From Marthasterias glacialis (lineage: Eukaryota; Echinodermata; Asteroidea; Forcipulatida; Asteriidae): a stretch of 64,000 bases of DNA. A program made the translations under genes and the position numbers. The first letter of the stretch is position 1. Each line of letters opens with the position of its first letter. Below are positions 1 through 13,479 of this stretch, piece after piece. The stretch covers positions 30,321,291 through 30,385,290 of the forward strand of contig OU452221.1 in assembly GCA_911728455.2 (NCBI GenBank), written 5' to 3'. The notes beneath the pieces are model-generated. The model was given only the letters and a program-made list of their open reading frames with translations, did no database searches and was not told the origin of the DNA.

Positions 1-611
1 ATCCTGTTTAATGATGAAGGAGGACATTCTGGTGTCCAGCCATTACATATGATTTACCACACTTGGGATAAACTAACAAATACTTGGGAAAGAGCATTAC
101 ATAATTAGCTGTTTGTTTGGCCTCATCCATGGTTGCAGCAAAGAGAGCAAGTGTTAGATGACAGTGCAAAACCCTTTACTGTCTTTCTTGCATCATTTGC
201 ATCAACTACAACTCCATGGTTCTCTACAGGCAAAAGGGCATCTTGGAAAAAAAAGTCTAGAGTATTATGAACATTTTGAAATGAGGATGAATGCCTGAAG
301 CCAAAAAAATTACACAATCATTATATCAGGTGGTCAGAATTCTTCATAACACAAGGAGACTGGACTGTGTGTATCTACTCAGTCATAGAGACAGTACTGG
401 GCAGTGTATTGTGTTTTGTGTTATGTCTCATTAGATGCCAATAAAGAATTATGAACTAATCTCCTTACTGGTCACTATCCTTCAATGATTTGTCAAACTT
501 GTCTTGAAAATACACAGAATAATTAGGAAAATATTTGCAGAGGAATGATGTTGCCAACATAAAAAAGTGTTATCTTTAATACAATCCTCCAACAAAGAAG
601 TCTCAAGTTGA

Positions 612-784
612 CTAAAGCCTGGTTTATACTTCACACCAATGTGAAGAATTTAACGTAAGATACTCGCAACAAACAATTCACTGAAGTTGCCGTGTTGAAC
701 TTTTTGCGAAATTCACTGGGAATGTAGGAGAATGACGTTAAATCACTACACATTCACCACGTGAAGTACAAACCAGGCTTTAGA
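612..784. mobile_element. MITE with about 21-bp terminal inverted repeats
   Basis: The ends are inverted copies: AAAGCCTGGTTTATACTTC on the left and GAAGTACAAACCAGGCTTT on the right, with one mismatch. The element is about 170 bp, has no coding capacity and lies in the first intron of the NUAK gene. Short CTA/TAG flanks suggest a small target duplication. The superfamily is not certain. Confidence 0.7.
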
Positions 785-979
785 GAGATTTCTTAAGGGT
801 GAATTGCGGCCTTGTTGGGCGATTTATTGAGCGGTAAAATGAACATGATTGTCTGCAGCATGACTAGGAAGATCAGCCAAAAGTACAATGTAAACAACTA
901 CCACAATAACCCCCAAATTTCCTATTTTAATGAAGTAAAATTTTAATTGAGAAAATGTAAAGTAAATATAGTAAATTAC

Positions 980-1243
980 CTCTTCCCTTGTGTCCAGTTG
1001 GACAGCAAGCTTGACTTTCCCGTAAGTGCCACATCCAAGTGTTCTTACAAACTCAAACCGATGGCTGAGTTTGTGTCTATGGTGATGCCTCACTGCTGCC
1101 GATGAGGTGCAATCTCTTTTCTTAGAGCGAGTTGTTGAGGATGCAGAAGAAGATGTGATGGATGATGCAGTTCTTGGGGCTGAATGTTCTCCATCAGAGC
1201 CTGAGGATATATCAGATGAGGCACAACCATCTGACCCGGCCAT
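980..1243 (-). CDS. NUAK: NUAK-family serine/threonine kinase, first coding exon (partial gene)
   Basis: The exon encodes the N-terminus of an AMPK-related NUAK (ARK5/SNARK) kinase, a family activated by LKB1 that controls adhesion and stress responses. Seen: an ATG at 1243-1241 in a good context (A at -3, G at +4), a Ser-rich low-complexity leader of about 50 residues, then the family-specific HHHRH stretch and the kinase glycine loop GCGTYGKVK. The second loop glycine is Cys-flanked (GCGTYG) where vertebrate NUAKs have GKGTYG. The coding part is 264 nt (88 codons, phase 0) and ends at a donor reading GAG|GTAATT. The VAIK lysine and all later kinase motifs are absent, so the rest must lie left of the window. 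The reading frame continues upstream of the ATG without a stop, but those residues are unlike the family. NUAK1 and NUAK2 cannot be told apart here. Confidence 0.85.
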
Positions 1244-3332
1244 TTTTATGAAGTGGAATGTAAGCTTCAATTTAAAAGCTCGGTCAAATAACGCAAGGAT
1301 TCTGCTTTCTGAAAATCTTTCTCCAACCAGTCGTGCAAATTGCAAAAAACAAAATATAGTTCTGGTCCTCCAATCACATGCGATCTGTAAGTGTCTGGTG
1401 TCCACGCTCAGTGGAGAAATAACCGTCAGTATCTATGATTGGTATTTAAAATTAAACTCATATTCTCATATTGCTGCGTATTAAGTTAAATCATGTCTGC
1501 TTCTCGCGACTCTCGTAGACGTAACTGTTGATGTCAGTAGCGGAGCAATCATTTGAACATTACAGCTTATTATCCTTCACCACGTTGTGTTGTTGATTCA
1601 GTATCTGGCAACTACTTCTCTAGTGTCTCGGCTGAACGGCCCCGCCTCGACGTACAGACAAAAGTAAACAAAGATTTACTGAGTGCGGTGTGTGTGTGTA
1701 GAGATGCCAGTACTTCCGGTATAATTGATTGGTCGCTGCACACGCCAACACTAACAGTATACTGTCGGTGATCTGTGACCAGCTGCCAAAAATTAATAAT
1801 AAGTGGGGAATGAAGGAAACCATCAGCAGAGGGCGCCCTAAAGCTAAGCGGATTCACACACTGACCACAGAAATACAAAACCAAAGAAACAAACAAGGAG
1901 AAGACTAATTTTGCTCAAAAGATAACACAGAAAGGCTTATTATGCGAAACAAGGAAATGTCACTGAAGAAACACCCCGGGGTCTTGCAACGGCCCGGAGC
2001 CGTCCCAACGCTACAGCTGCACAGTTCGAGATGGTGCTCACGAATGTCTGCCCTCTTGTACCAAACCTTGGAACGGAACCGCCCTGACAATAAACAGAAA
2101 TGATTGGCGTTCTTTCACACTGCTGAATCATACCTCCGCCTCCCCACACCTTTTCAAAACGAATTTAGGCCACTGGCTAGCACTATATATAAAAATAAGT
2201 GAACTCCATGTTTATTTCATGTTTATTTTTCATCAATCAATTAATTAATCGTTTAATTTATAAGGCGCCAATCCAGCAGTCGTTGCCGTACAATCATGGG
2301 CGATGTACCAGGGGTGGGGGGATATATCCACCACGATCATCCCCGAGATTGTTGGTCCTTAAAAAACGCAATTTGGTGGTTTTCACTGAATAGCTTATGT
2401 AAACGAATAAAACATTTCTTCAAATCCCTATCAAGACAACACTCACGTCTGTACCGCCCGCATGTCCACGTTTACGTGCAAACAGTGAGTAGACGGTCAT
2501 TTACACGAACTTACGGAACTTATATATACCCACCAAACAGCACCGCTGTGACAAATAGGTTGGTATCGGTTAGAAAAGCTGAAAAGAATTTTTTTCTGTG
2601 ATTGTTTGAACAAACTACGTGAAACAGTAACTGACACAGAGGGTATCCATAATGCAATCAAACATCTGCTATGGACTTACATGTAACCTTCCCCATGCCA
2701 CCTTTGCTCGTGATCTCAGCATTATTCCTTTTTTTTTTTCATTACCATCCCCCACACAACAAGTGGCGTGACGCTACTGCGTACAATAAGTTCTCGAAAA
2801 AAGGTAGATTTTAAGTAATTTTAAAAATGGCTACAGAGGAAGATCTTTCAGGAAGATGATTCCACATCCTAGGTGCAGCAATAGAAGAAAAAAATATAGC
2901 TGATATCGTGACTCCATGGAAGAAAGAATGTGCGGTATACCTTTAATTTATGTTTAATTTAATAATAAATAAATTTAGGTTTACTGTAAAAAAAAAGTTA
3001 GTCAAAACAACGCTAATTCGTCATTATCAGACATTATTTTGACTAACTTACATAAACGTGATGTCTCATATGACCAGTTAAGGTTTTTTGACTCATTTTT
3101 TTGACAGTGATGAGCTGCCTTTCAACAAATGCAATTTAATACAAAAACTTTCGTGACAGTCAGCTAAATAATTTTCAGCATGTAAATAAACACAATGTCT
3201 TTAATTTCGATTGGAGGTCTTCAAATTCTATTTTCTTGACTTTGACAGTATTTCAGACAGAAATAATTCTGGAAGAACGGTACTGATATCACTAATCAAT
3301 GAGTTTTCATATTAATACCATTGTGTGTAACT

Positions 3333-3584
3333 AAATCTGGATTTTTGAGATTAAAAATTACCAGAATAGATGAGCTTTTATCTAGTAATTTTAATGTTTT
3401 TTTAAAACTATTTTTTAATTGTTTACGTGCAGAATGTATTTTGTATTTTCTCAACAAGTCAGAAGAGCGTTGACAGGGGCTTGTTTAGGAAAAATTCAAA
3501 CGGAAACTATAGTAACTGATTCGGTCAAAAATGCCCCCTAGGAAAAATGGTGCCCCCTAAAATGTTACCCTACTTACGGCGCTG
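3333..3584. mobile_element. 5'-truncated hAT-type MITE
   Basis: This segment is collinear with the complete element at 30495-30821, from the AAATCTGGA segment through GCCCCCTAGGAAAAATGGTG to the right terminal repeat TACGGCGCTG. The left terminal repeat and the G-rich left end are missing. Confidence 0.65.
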
Positions 3585-3936
3585 ACTAATACTAATACAT
3601 TTTCTTTTAAAACATCAATGTATTTTATCTTTAAATATCTGTTTTACGATTAAACTTTTGATGCCAACTCATCTCATTTTATGAATAATTCAAGACTAAT
3701 TTGCATCAGGTTGGCGTCACGAAGAGTATCATACTAATAGTTTTCTACGAGTGTTCGCTTTCCCAAGATGTTTTCAAAACTTTGTGTGAAGCCCGTGACC
3801 GTGTTTTCCAAAAGGGCCATAGTTATGACTAAACTCGTTCGGGCTTGTCGAGTCATACTTAAAACTACTGCTGTTTCTTCGAGCATCCAAACAGCAAATA
3901 GCCGTTGAGTCAATAGACTTGTTGGAACAGGACGGG

Positions 3937-4084
3937 TGACGTCAACGCTTTAGGTGTGTGTTATTTCCCCGTGCACGGCGTGGCAGACAGGGACTCCAGC
4001 TTAGCTGTGCTGCTGGATGTGAAATAACCTGTTCCAGCATGTTGGAAACGCTTTAGTCGTAAAACAGAAACCTGGGTATAAAAA
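3937..4084 (+). promoter_or_regulatory. Candidate PARP3 promoter (CRE palindrome and TATA box)
   Basis: A perfect cAMP-response element, TGACGTCA, lies at 3937-3944 and a TATA box, TATAAAAA, at 4077-4084. An initiator-like TCAGTCATTC follows about 30 bp after the TATA box. Downstream is a sequence ending in a strong donor (GAG|GTAAGC at 4228/4229), as expected for a non-coding first exon. Assignment to PARP3 is by position and strand. Confidence 0.4.
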
Positions 4085-4107
4085 CGAAATAATGACAAGA
4101 TCGCACT

Positions 4108-4228
4108 GCAGATCAGTCATTCACTATTTGCTCATATTTTGTCCATAGACTGGACGTGCCTTGACGTTGAGGGCAGTGAATTTGTAAACACATTTTTTAC
4201 ACTCGAACTCCCCCGTTCCCGGAGCGAG
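4108..4228 (+). other. Candidate 5' UTR exon of PARP3
   Basis: The stretch runs from the initiator-like site about 30 bp after the TATA box to a consensus donor GAGCGAG|GTAAGC. The next good acceptor is TTCTTTGTAG at 5346, 12 nt before the PARP3 ATG. The exact start is a guess. Confidence 0.4.
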
Positions 4229-5358
4229 GTAAGCCAAGTTGTGGATTATCGGATCGTGTGGTTGGTAAAGAAGTTGAACCAGGAACGTGGGCGTGGCTGT
4301 TTATGTGGTGGGTTTTGCTGTCTCCACACTGAAAAAAGGTATTTCAACTTTAGATTATAATGTTAATCATTATTCTCTCCTCCTTTTTGGCCTTGGACAA
4401 AATCCAAACCTCACAAAATTACTGGGAATAGGATGTCGTTGTTGTTTCGACATGATTAAGCACTGTACTGAGACTCACTACATGTGTTGCTGTTACAGTG
4501 TTACTGTTAGTGTTACTGAGTGTTAGTGTAGGATAGTGCATATGGATACTGTGTAAGGCCATGGTCCCCCACCCATGGAGGCGCAGGGCTGAGTTAGACC
4601 TCCCAGTGTTAACTGGGGTGCTGAACTCCTTTTTATATGGCAATTATATCATCTGTGATGTCTTGAGAGGCCAGTGCAGTGGCAGTAGGTGATTTTCCAG
4701 CTATTTTGTTGTCATTTTTGGGGGCAATTTTGTGCGGAAAATCGTAGCAAATAGCCGATCAGCTAGTCATCTCCAAGGTACGATTATCGCAACTACTCCA
4801 AGGTTTCACAGGGGAGCTAGAATCTCAGAAAGGAGTTCAGAGCCCCAGTCACTGGGTCTAGTATAAACGCTACGCACAGTCAACATAGGATATCACTTGT
4901 GTAACGAACCCCCACAATTTCTAAAGTGTGTTTCAACCAGCCAACATTGCACAGCTTGTATCTTGCCTTGATTGTGCAAAACAATGTAGCTCAGCTCATG
5001 GCATCAACGAACATGCAATCCTCGTACTTTATACAACTTTTACATGTAAGAAAACAGTCGTTGAAAACAGTCAAATATCCAGATCCAAATCTAACGCTGC
5101 ATGGAGCTCTAGGAATAAGGTGGGAGGAGATGTGGGTGGGGGTGGGGGGTCTTGGCATCCATGCCACATGTCCATGGATCCACCATTGCATCCAATTAGT
5201 GCATCTATCTTTACTGAAGGACTATGCCGAGTACCAATGTAGAAGTAGAAGTTAGTTTAGTTAGGGTCACATTATCAGACTGTCATGTGAAAACACAAGT
5301 TATGATGACTATAACCCTCAACGGTATTTTTAAAAATTCTTTGTAGATTTGACACATC

Positions 5359-5541
5359 ATGCCACCTAAGAGGAAAGCTGCTGCCAAGACTGCAGCTAAA
5401 GGAAAAAAAGTCAAGGTAGAGGAGGAGCCAGTAGACAAAAAGCAGGCAGACCTCAAGAAAGCAGTAGAGGCATTGAAGACGGTAGAGAAGGGCAAGAATA
5501 AGCATTATGTTGTCGACTCAAACTACACTGGAGGTGGTGCG
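5359..5541 (+). CDS. PARP3: PARP3 coding exon 1
   Basis: Residues 1-61. The exon proper starts at about 5347 after the acceptor TTTGTAG. The lysine/alanine-rich start (MPPKRKAAAKTAAKGKKVK) looks like a DNA-binding or nuclear-localisation tail. The donor is GGTGCG|GTGAGC, phase 0. Confidence 0.9.
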
Positions 5542-8500
5542 GTGAGCTGATGATTTTGAACATTTATTAGGTCATAGCTCATATGCAATTTTGTTGGAAT
5601 ACAGACATCCAAATGAAAGCACCATTCGTGTGCACCACTAAAGACCACGGTAAACAAAAGAAGTTGGGTAGCTTCTCATTTTTGTAACCATCAGAGACAA
5701 TTTAAAAGAAAAGAAAATTCTTTATGTTTTTACCTTAAAGCCCCAGCCCAACATTGGTAAGAAGATAAACATAGGTTATATGTTCACTGAATACACGTAC
5801 ACCTTACATACCTTACACGGTATAAAGATAATGATGGTAAAAAGCTTTCCTTGAAATATTTCTGACGGAAGTGTTATCATTATTAAATAATAAATTAAAT
5901 AAGATCCAAAATTAGTTTTTGTCTTAGCATTTTTACCTTTTTCTTACAAATGAAACAACGAAATGAGCAGACATTTTCACAGGTTGGTTTTATTACAAAT
6001 ATCTTGATTTTTGCAAAGAATGGAAGCAGTCAGTTTACCAATGTTGAGCTGGGGTTTTAACACAATTTTCGATAGTGATTAAATAAACAATTTAATGTGG
6101 AAGGAGAAATATTGTCAGTGGGGTACTTGAGGGGAAGTTCAAAACTTCAGTTGACCCTCTCACAGTCTATTGGCCAAACAAACACTTTATTCCAAACTGT
6201 TGGACTCTGATATACATGAATGGTGATACGCCTGATCACATGCAGTGGGGTAACCCGTGGGTGGGTGTGGGGGGGGGGGACTCAGAACCCTTGCCCCAGG
6301 TCTGCCAAATAATAATATTCAGTTCTTATGTTCATAGACTCTTCCCATCGGCTAGTGATTTGATGTTATGTTGTAAATTCCATTTCTTACAGGTGTATGA
6401 AGACTTTGACTGCATGTTAAATCAAACCAACATCTCTCAGAACAACAACAAATACTACGTGATTCAACTGATTCAGGATGGAGGTAAATACACACTGTGG
6501 ACAAGATGGGGACGGGTGGTAAGTCAACCTCTACATCCTGTTGGTAAGTGATGACGTTTTGGAGCCGGAATCGCAGTGTAACGAATGTTCACAGACATGT
6601 ATGGATACCATTCGGTTACATTGCTCTTCTGGCTCCAAAACGTCATCACTTAACCAACGGGATATTTAGCTAGTCCAATCTCCTTGATATCAACAGGATA
6701 TTCAGCTAGTCCAATCTCCTTGATATCAACAGGATATTCAGCTAGTCCAATCTCCTTGATATCAACAGGATATTTAGCTAGTCCAATCTCCTTGATATCA
6801 ACAGGATATTCAGCTAGTCCAATCTCCTTGATATCAACAGGATATTCAGCTAGTCCAATCTCCTTGATATCAACAGGATATTCAGCTAGTCCAATCTCCT
6901 TGATATCAACAGGATATTCAGCTAGTCCAATCTCCTTGATATCAACAGGATATTTAGCTAGTCCAATCTCCTTGATATCAACAGGATATTCAGCTAGTCC
7001 AATCTCCTTGATATCAACAGGATATTCAGCTAGTCCAATCTCCTTGATATCAACAGGATATTCAGCTAGTCCAATCTCCTTGATATCAACAGGATATTCA
7101 GCTAGTCCAATCTCCTTGATATCAACAGGATATTCAGCTAGTCCAATCTCCTTGATATCAACAGGATATTCAGCTAGTCCAATCTCCTTGATATCAACAG
7201 GATATTCAGCTAGTCCAATCTCCTTGATATCTACAGGATATTCAGCTAGTCCAATCTCCTTGATATCAACAGGATATTCAGCTAGTCCAATCTCCTTGAT
7301 ATCAACAGGATATTCAGCTAGTCCAATCTACTTGATATCAACAGGATATTTAGCTAGTCCAATCTCCTTGATATCAACAGGATATTCAGCTAGTCCAATC
7401 TCCTTGATATCAACAGGATATTTAGCTAGTCCAATCTCCTTGATATCAACAGGATATTCAGCTAGTCCAATCTCCTTGATATCAACAGGATATTTAGCTA
7501 GTCCAATCTCCTTGATATCAACAGGATATTCAGCTAGTCCAATCCCCTTGATATCAACAGGATATTCAGCTAGTCCAATCTCCTTGATATCAACAGGATA
7601 TTCAGCTAGTCCAATCCCCTTGATATCAACAGGATATTCAGCTAGTCCAATCTCCTTGATATCAACAGGATATTCAGCTAGTCCAATCTCCTTGATATCA
7701 ACAGGATATTCAGCTAGTCCAATCTCCTTGATATCAACAGGATATTCAGCTAGTCCAATCTCCTTGATATCAACAGGATATTCAGCTAGTCCAATCTCCT
7801 TGATATCAACAGGATATTCAGCTAGTCCAATCTCCTTGATATCAACAGGATATTTAGCTAGTCCAATCTCCTTGATATCAACAGGATATTCAGCTAGTCC
7901 AATCCCCTTGATATCAACAGGATATTCAGCTAGTCCAATCTCCTTGATATCAACAGGATATTCAGCTAGTCCAATCTCCTTGATATCAACAGGATATTCA
8001 GCTAGTCCAATCTCCTTGATATCAACAGGATATTCAGCTAGTCCAATCTCCTTGATATCAACAGGATATTCAGCTAGTCCAATCTCCTTGATATCAACAG
8101 GATATTCAGCTAGTCCAATCCCCTTGATATCAACAGGATATTCAGCTAGTCCAATCTCCTTGATATCAACAGGATATTCAGCTAGTCCAATCTCCTTGAT
8201 ATCAACAGGATATTCAGCTAGTCCAATCTCCTTGATATCAACAGGATATTCAGCTAGTCCAATCTCCTTGATATCAACAGGATATTCAGCTAGTCCAATC
8301 TCCTTGATATCAACAGGATATTCAGCTAGTCCAATCTCCTTGATATCAACAGGATATTCAGCTAGTCCAATCTCCTTGATATCAACAGGATATTCAGCTA
8401 GTCCAATCCCCTTGATATCAACAGGATATTCAGCTAGTCCAATCTCCTTGATATCAACAGGATATTCAGCTAGTCCAATCTCCTTGATATCAACAGGATA

Positions 8501-11500
8501 TTCAGCTAGTCCAATCTCCTTGATATCAACAGGATATTCAGCTAGTCCAATCTCCTTGATATCAACAGGATATTCAGCTAGTCCAATCTCCTTGATATCT
8601 ACAGGATATTCAGCTAGTCCAATTTGTTTGGACAAACAAATTGTGACAAATAATTTTGTCCACCGAGTTCATACAACTCAGTGGGTGTATTGCAAATTTA
8701 CTTAACTCAGTTATTCTTGTACATGTACAAGAGAGATTGGGAATAACACATGGTTTGAATGGTTGAATGGGAGTATGCTTTAGAAATGTCATGATGTTTT
8801 TACACACTCTTCATCAGTTTACTCACTCATTAGAGTAGCATGCTTGAACCGATCTTTTAAAAATGAGAACATTTGTGTAATGTTTGTAATTTTGTATTTT
8901 ATAAAATCTTAAGCACAGGGGAAGGAAGCATTTCTTTTCTTTCTTTTTGCTATTGCTTATCTAGGCCTATGCCTTGCAGGCCTGATTGCTTTGTTCTTGA
9001 AAGGGCCAGGGCACCAAGGCATTTTCTTCTTGATAAAGGGCAGCTCTATGAGGAAATACTAAATTTTTACTGGAACATTTCAAGGGCAACAAGGCAATGA
9101 CAAGGGGCATGGAGTTATTGTCAGTTCATTGAAGCAAAAACAGACAGCGTCCTGGTTACATGCTCAATATCATTTATATAAATTTATGATTGCACAGGGT
9201 GAGCCAGGGGCCAATCAGACTATTAACTTCACTGATGTCAACCAAGCCACAAAAGCCTATGAGAAGAAATTCCAGGATAAGACTCGTAACAAGTGGGCAA
9301 ATCGAGCCGATTTCAATCCGGTACCTGGGAAGTATACTTTGATTGAGGTAGATCAGAGTCAAGATGTTGAAGAAGATGTGAAAAAGGTAAATCTGAATGA
9401 TCTTATGTCGGCATGTAACCTTTGTACTTATAAGTAAGACTTTTGTATTTATCACCTTCAAAAATCAAAGTGATAAGCAATGTGAGCTGTTCAAAACTTC
9501 ATGCCAAAGAAAAAAACTACAAACTTTTTACATGGCTGTTTTTTTGTATTCAAAGACTGTGTTAAGAACATGCTGTTAAATCTTAAGCAGGTATTATCTC
9601 AATTGGGAATATATCAATGGTCAAAAAGTATTTTACTTCACTTTAAATGTAGCCCAAATGCTCAAGAAAAAAGTTCTCTTCACTCCAAAAGTGCATTCAA
9701 TTTTTTCAGCCCTTAATGGTGTTTAAAGTTTTTGAATTAATTTTTTGTTGATACAGTTAAGTGCACTTGAGGGTACCAGCAAGAAAACAGCATCGAGTGT
9801 CGCTCCATGTAAACTGGATAAACCTACTCAGAGTCTGATGAACCTTATCTTTGATAACAACATGTTCCAGGAGCAGATGGAAGACTTTGACCTAGGTGAG
9901 ATCCATACACATTGCTACCCCCAGATGTAGAGCAAAAACTAATCTTTATTTTGCTAGATCTCTTTGGAACTCCATGCTCTGTGCATGTTTTCCTTCCATC
10001 CTTTTGATTGTTTCCAAATGAATATCAACTTGTACCTTCACCTTCTTGGAGTCTTGAAACTTTATTCCTTGGGTGGCTTTTAGTCTTGTTTGGGGCAAAA
10101 TTGCATTAAAAGAGGGGCTCCAAGGTGGAATTCAGTTTTGTGTTGACTCATTTTTGGATAGATGTAGCATCCTTATGAAAGTGGAAACAAATTTACAAGT
10201 TTCTAACCTCACGTTGTAACGATGTAAGATGCCATTGTGTTTATAAGATGCCCTTCCTGAGCGATTTTTTTAAAAATCTAAAAAATGTCCGATGACATCA
10301 CATTTTAAATATATGGGTCTTTCAATGTCTGGACATTTGGATTTTTATTTTAGATCATTCCTGAATTTCGATGCTATTTAATCAAAACGGCATTGAATTT
10401 GACCTTTTTGGATGTACAGACCCATTTGTTGTTGATATCCTATGACAAAATACAAAATACATGTACAGTGCTGTACAGAACAGAAAATTTCACATCAGCC
10501 ATCTTGCACCAGTAAAAATAAAATTTGTTCACTGCCAATCATTGCCGTAATTGTATGTAAGTTTTATTTCTTTTTTAAACTTCATTTGCTTTGTGAAATT
10601 TTTCCAGATGTAAAGAAGATGCCCCTTGGAAAGCTCAGCAAAGCCCAGCTTGCTAAAGGTTTTGATGCCCTTGAGGAAATAGAAACGGCTATCAATAACA
10701 AGGCTTCGAGACAGAAATTGCAGGAGCTGTCCTCTAAATTCTTCACTCTGATTCCACACTCCTTTGGACGAAAACTGCCTCCCACTATCAGTCAGGCTGA
10801 GACAGTTCAGAATAAGAAAGACATGCTGCTGGTAAGGACTTTGGATGGATCCCAGCTACTGTTATAATTGCGTCATTACTGGGTAGGCACTTTGGCATAC
10901 ACTGGACCCAGTGCTTATTATTTCAGCATCACAGGCAGTGTGTTGCAAGTTACAAGCCTGTGTGGGACACAAATGCAAGTGGTGTCCCATCGGTGATGGA
11001 ACACTTAGCTACAAATCATAATGTCATATTTAATAATGGTTCTATTTCTGTTGATTTCTTCAGGTCCTTGGTGATATAGTCATTGCTCAGGATATTAAGC
11101 GGGAACAAGATGAGACAATGGTGAGTTTTAAAGCCAGTGAATCCAGGTGTAGTCATGATTGTACTTTTAAGGTTGTTAGCTCTATGACTTGTTTGAACCA
11201 CTATCACTTATATGCTATGCATACTTTCTGATGCTTGACAGTGGGAAATATTTGCTTTAGCTTTTGAAATTGAAGATGGAGATAAAACTGAATATGCAAT
11301 GTTCAAAATTAATCTCTGTTTGTTTTTAAATTTTCTTACTACATCTTCACTCTTTTGATTGCATTTATCCACCATTATAGTCTCAGTCCCAGGCTGATGT
11401 TGCACCAAATCCTCTGGATGTGAACTATGACCTTCTGAAATGCAAGCTGGAACATGTGGATACCAAGTCTAAAGAGTACAAGGTAGACAAGCAATGCTAA

Positions 11501-13445
11501 ACTTTCATATCTGACTCACTGTCATGGAATAAATGACTGGTTATGTGAAATAAATGTCTTGTAATTCATATAGAGGCTTGGATTGTGAAGGGACTGGGCA
11601 ACAGTTTTCATCTGCTATTAATGCATTGCAGTTATTACAAATATTGTTTGGGCTACTAGCTGATAATTACAGGATTCAGACTCGCTGGTCAAGTGATTAA
11701 GACATCTGCCCCACAATGCAGGGATTGTGGGTTCGAATCCCACCCAAGTAGCTTGTGGATTGTTTCCCATAGGACTCAGGAAAGCACTTAGTGTAAAGTG
11801 CTTATTACACATCTGGTTCAATGTCCTATGAATTTTTCCAGTTTAAACTATAAGATATGCATATATTAACCTGTAAATATAAATTTGTTCAAAATTTATC
11901 GCAAAAAATGCAAAACAAAACAAAAAAATACTAAAATTAGGGGTTAAACCTGCACCCCTTAAACATAAGTTTAAGTGTTAAAGCAAAGTAGTTATGAAGG
12001 AATTGATCTTCTGTTTTCTGACACTGAGGGCTGAGTTCAGAAAAATAAAAAAACAAAACAATCAGAAACACATTCAAGTCAAGTTTTTATCCTGTAAAAT
12101 AATTTTAAGATATTATCAGTAATATATTTGATGATTTGTGACGTTTTTTTCCAGATTATTTCCACATACATAGAGAATACATGTTCTAAGTGCAGCTGGC
12201 GTAAAGAGAAATTACTTAATGTATGGGTTGTATCTAGACATGGAGAGGTAATTATTAACACCATCAGATCAATAGTTATCAAGTAACCAGTTGTGAAATT
12301 TTAAACCAAGTCTATTTCCTGCAAATCAAGTTATGAGTTAAAACAGATTTGTTTGCAAGGAGAATCAGATTATAGAAAGAGTTACCAATTCTCAATGTTG
12401 TTTTTTATGACACAGAAGTCTGAGATGTTGACTCAAGGCCTTTGATTGTTGGTTATTGAGATTGTAGATTGTTGAGATTGAGGACAAGATCAGTAAAACA
12501 GTTTTGTTAAAATGGCATTTTGAATGATCCTTATTGCAATTAGACATGACAGAATATAGAAACCATCTCTATGGAATTTAAGACACTTTAAAATCCAGGC
12601 AGAGAAAGCAGGTTTTATAAAAACGTGGATTGCTGAATGCTGAATGGTTCTGAAGAGATTGCTTATCTATGTCCTTATTTGACCCATTTGCTACAGAATG
12701 AGCGTTTTTCTGAGCATGATGATATTGATAACCGTCGTCTGCTGTGGCATGGTACCAATGTTGCTGTAGTGGCAGCCATTTTGAAGACTGGCCTACGTAT
12801 CATGCCTCATTCTGGTGGTCGTGTTGGCCGTGGGATCTACTTTGCCTCTGAGCATGGCAAATCATCAGGATATGGTGAGGATTCATTTAACTCTGTATTG
12901 TCAACATTTTTGTTCTAAAACACCAGACGTACATAAATACCTACACAAAAAGCCAAAGGACCACCACAAATACCAACAACAGAGACTGTGTATACTCGTG
13001 GCTGGGTAGCCTAGTGCAGCGGACACAAGCTCAGCGGACTCGAACACTTGTGTCCTTGAGTAAGACACTTTACCATTGTTGTCCTTCAGATGTAAAGTCG
13101 CAGGTGAAATGCACGTAAAAGAACCCCTGCACTTATTCCTAAGAGAAGGGTTTTGCCTCAATGTTTTTTGGCATGGCATAGTGGTCAGGTTGGCGTAGCG
13201 GTACTTTCCTCGCCTTTCACCTCTGGTGTACCCGGTTCGAATCCTGCCAGGCGTCACTTTGTGGATTGAGTTTTCAGTCCCTACCTGATTGCGTGGGTTT
13301 TCCCCCGGAGTATTTCTCTGGGGTTTTCCTCCCACATCTAAAACTGAATATTTCTTCATCATCTTCTACCCAACAGGTTTCTTCAGGCTTGCGAGCTACA
13401 GTGCAATATGCGCTTTTGAGGAATCCTTGGTTTTCATCACCAGAA

Positions 13446-13479
<34 letters not shown>

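Larger units (their letters stand above)
1244..4107. other. Intergenic region between divergent NUAK and PARP3
   Basis: About 2.9 kb separate the NUAK start codon from the proposed PARP3 promoter. The part next to 1243 should hold the NUAK 5' UTR and promoter. The rest has no supported gene. It contains a truncated hAT-type MITE at 3333-3584 and a dispersed repeat near 3206-3310. Confidence 0.5.

Noticed and set aside
123..317. Short minus-strand ORF at the left edge
   Set aside because: Open for 64 codons only, flanked by stops, with no recognisable motif; it might be a decayed transposon fragment, but I cannot support that.
6655..8624. CRISPR-like array
   Set aside because: Units are contiguous with no spacers, and the genome is animal.
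6684..8705. Repeat-protein gene of 673 codons (plus) or 435 codons (minus)
   Set aside because: The open frames are a by-product of a 36-bp unit; the array is inside a PARP3 intron whose flanking exons join perfectly without it.
11669..11751. Functional tRNA gene
   Set aside because: The A box, B box and T arm are good, but there is no acceptor-stem pairing and a SINE tail follows.
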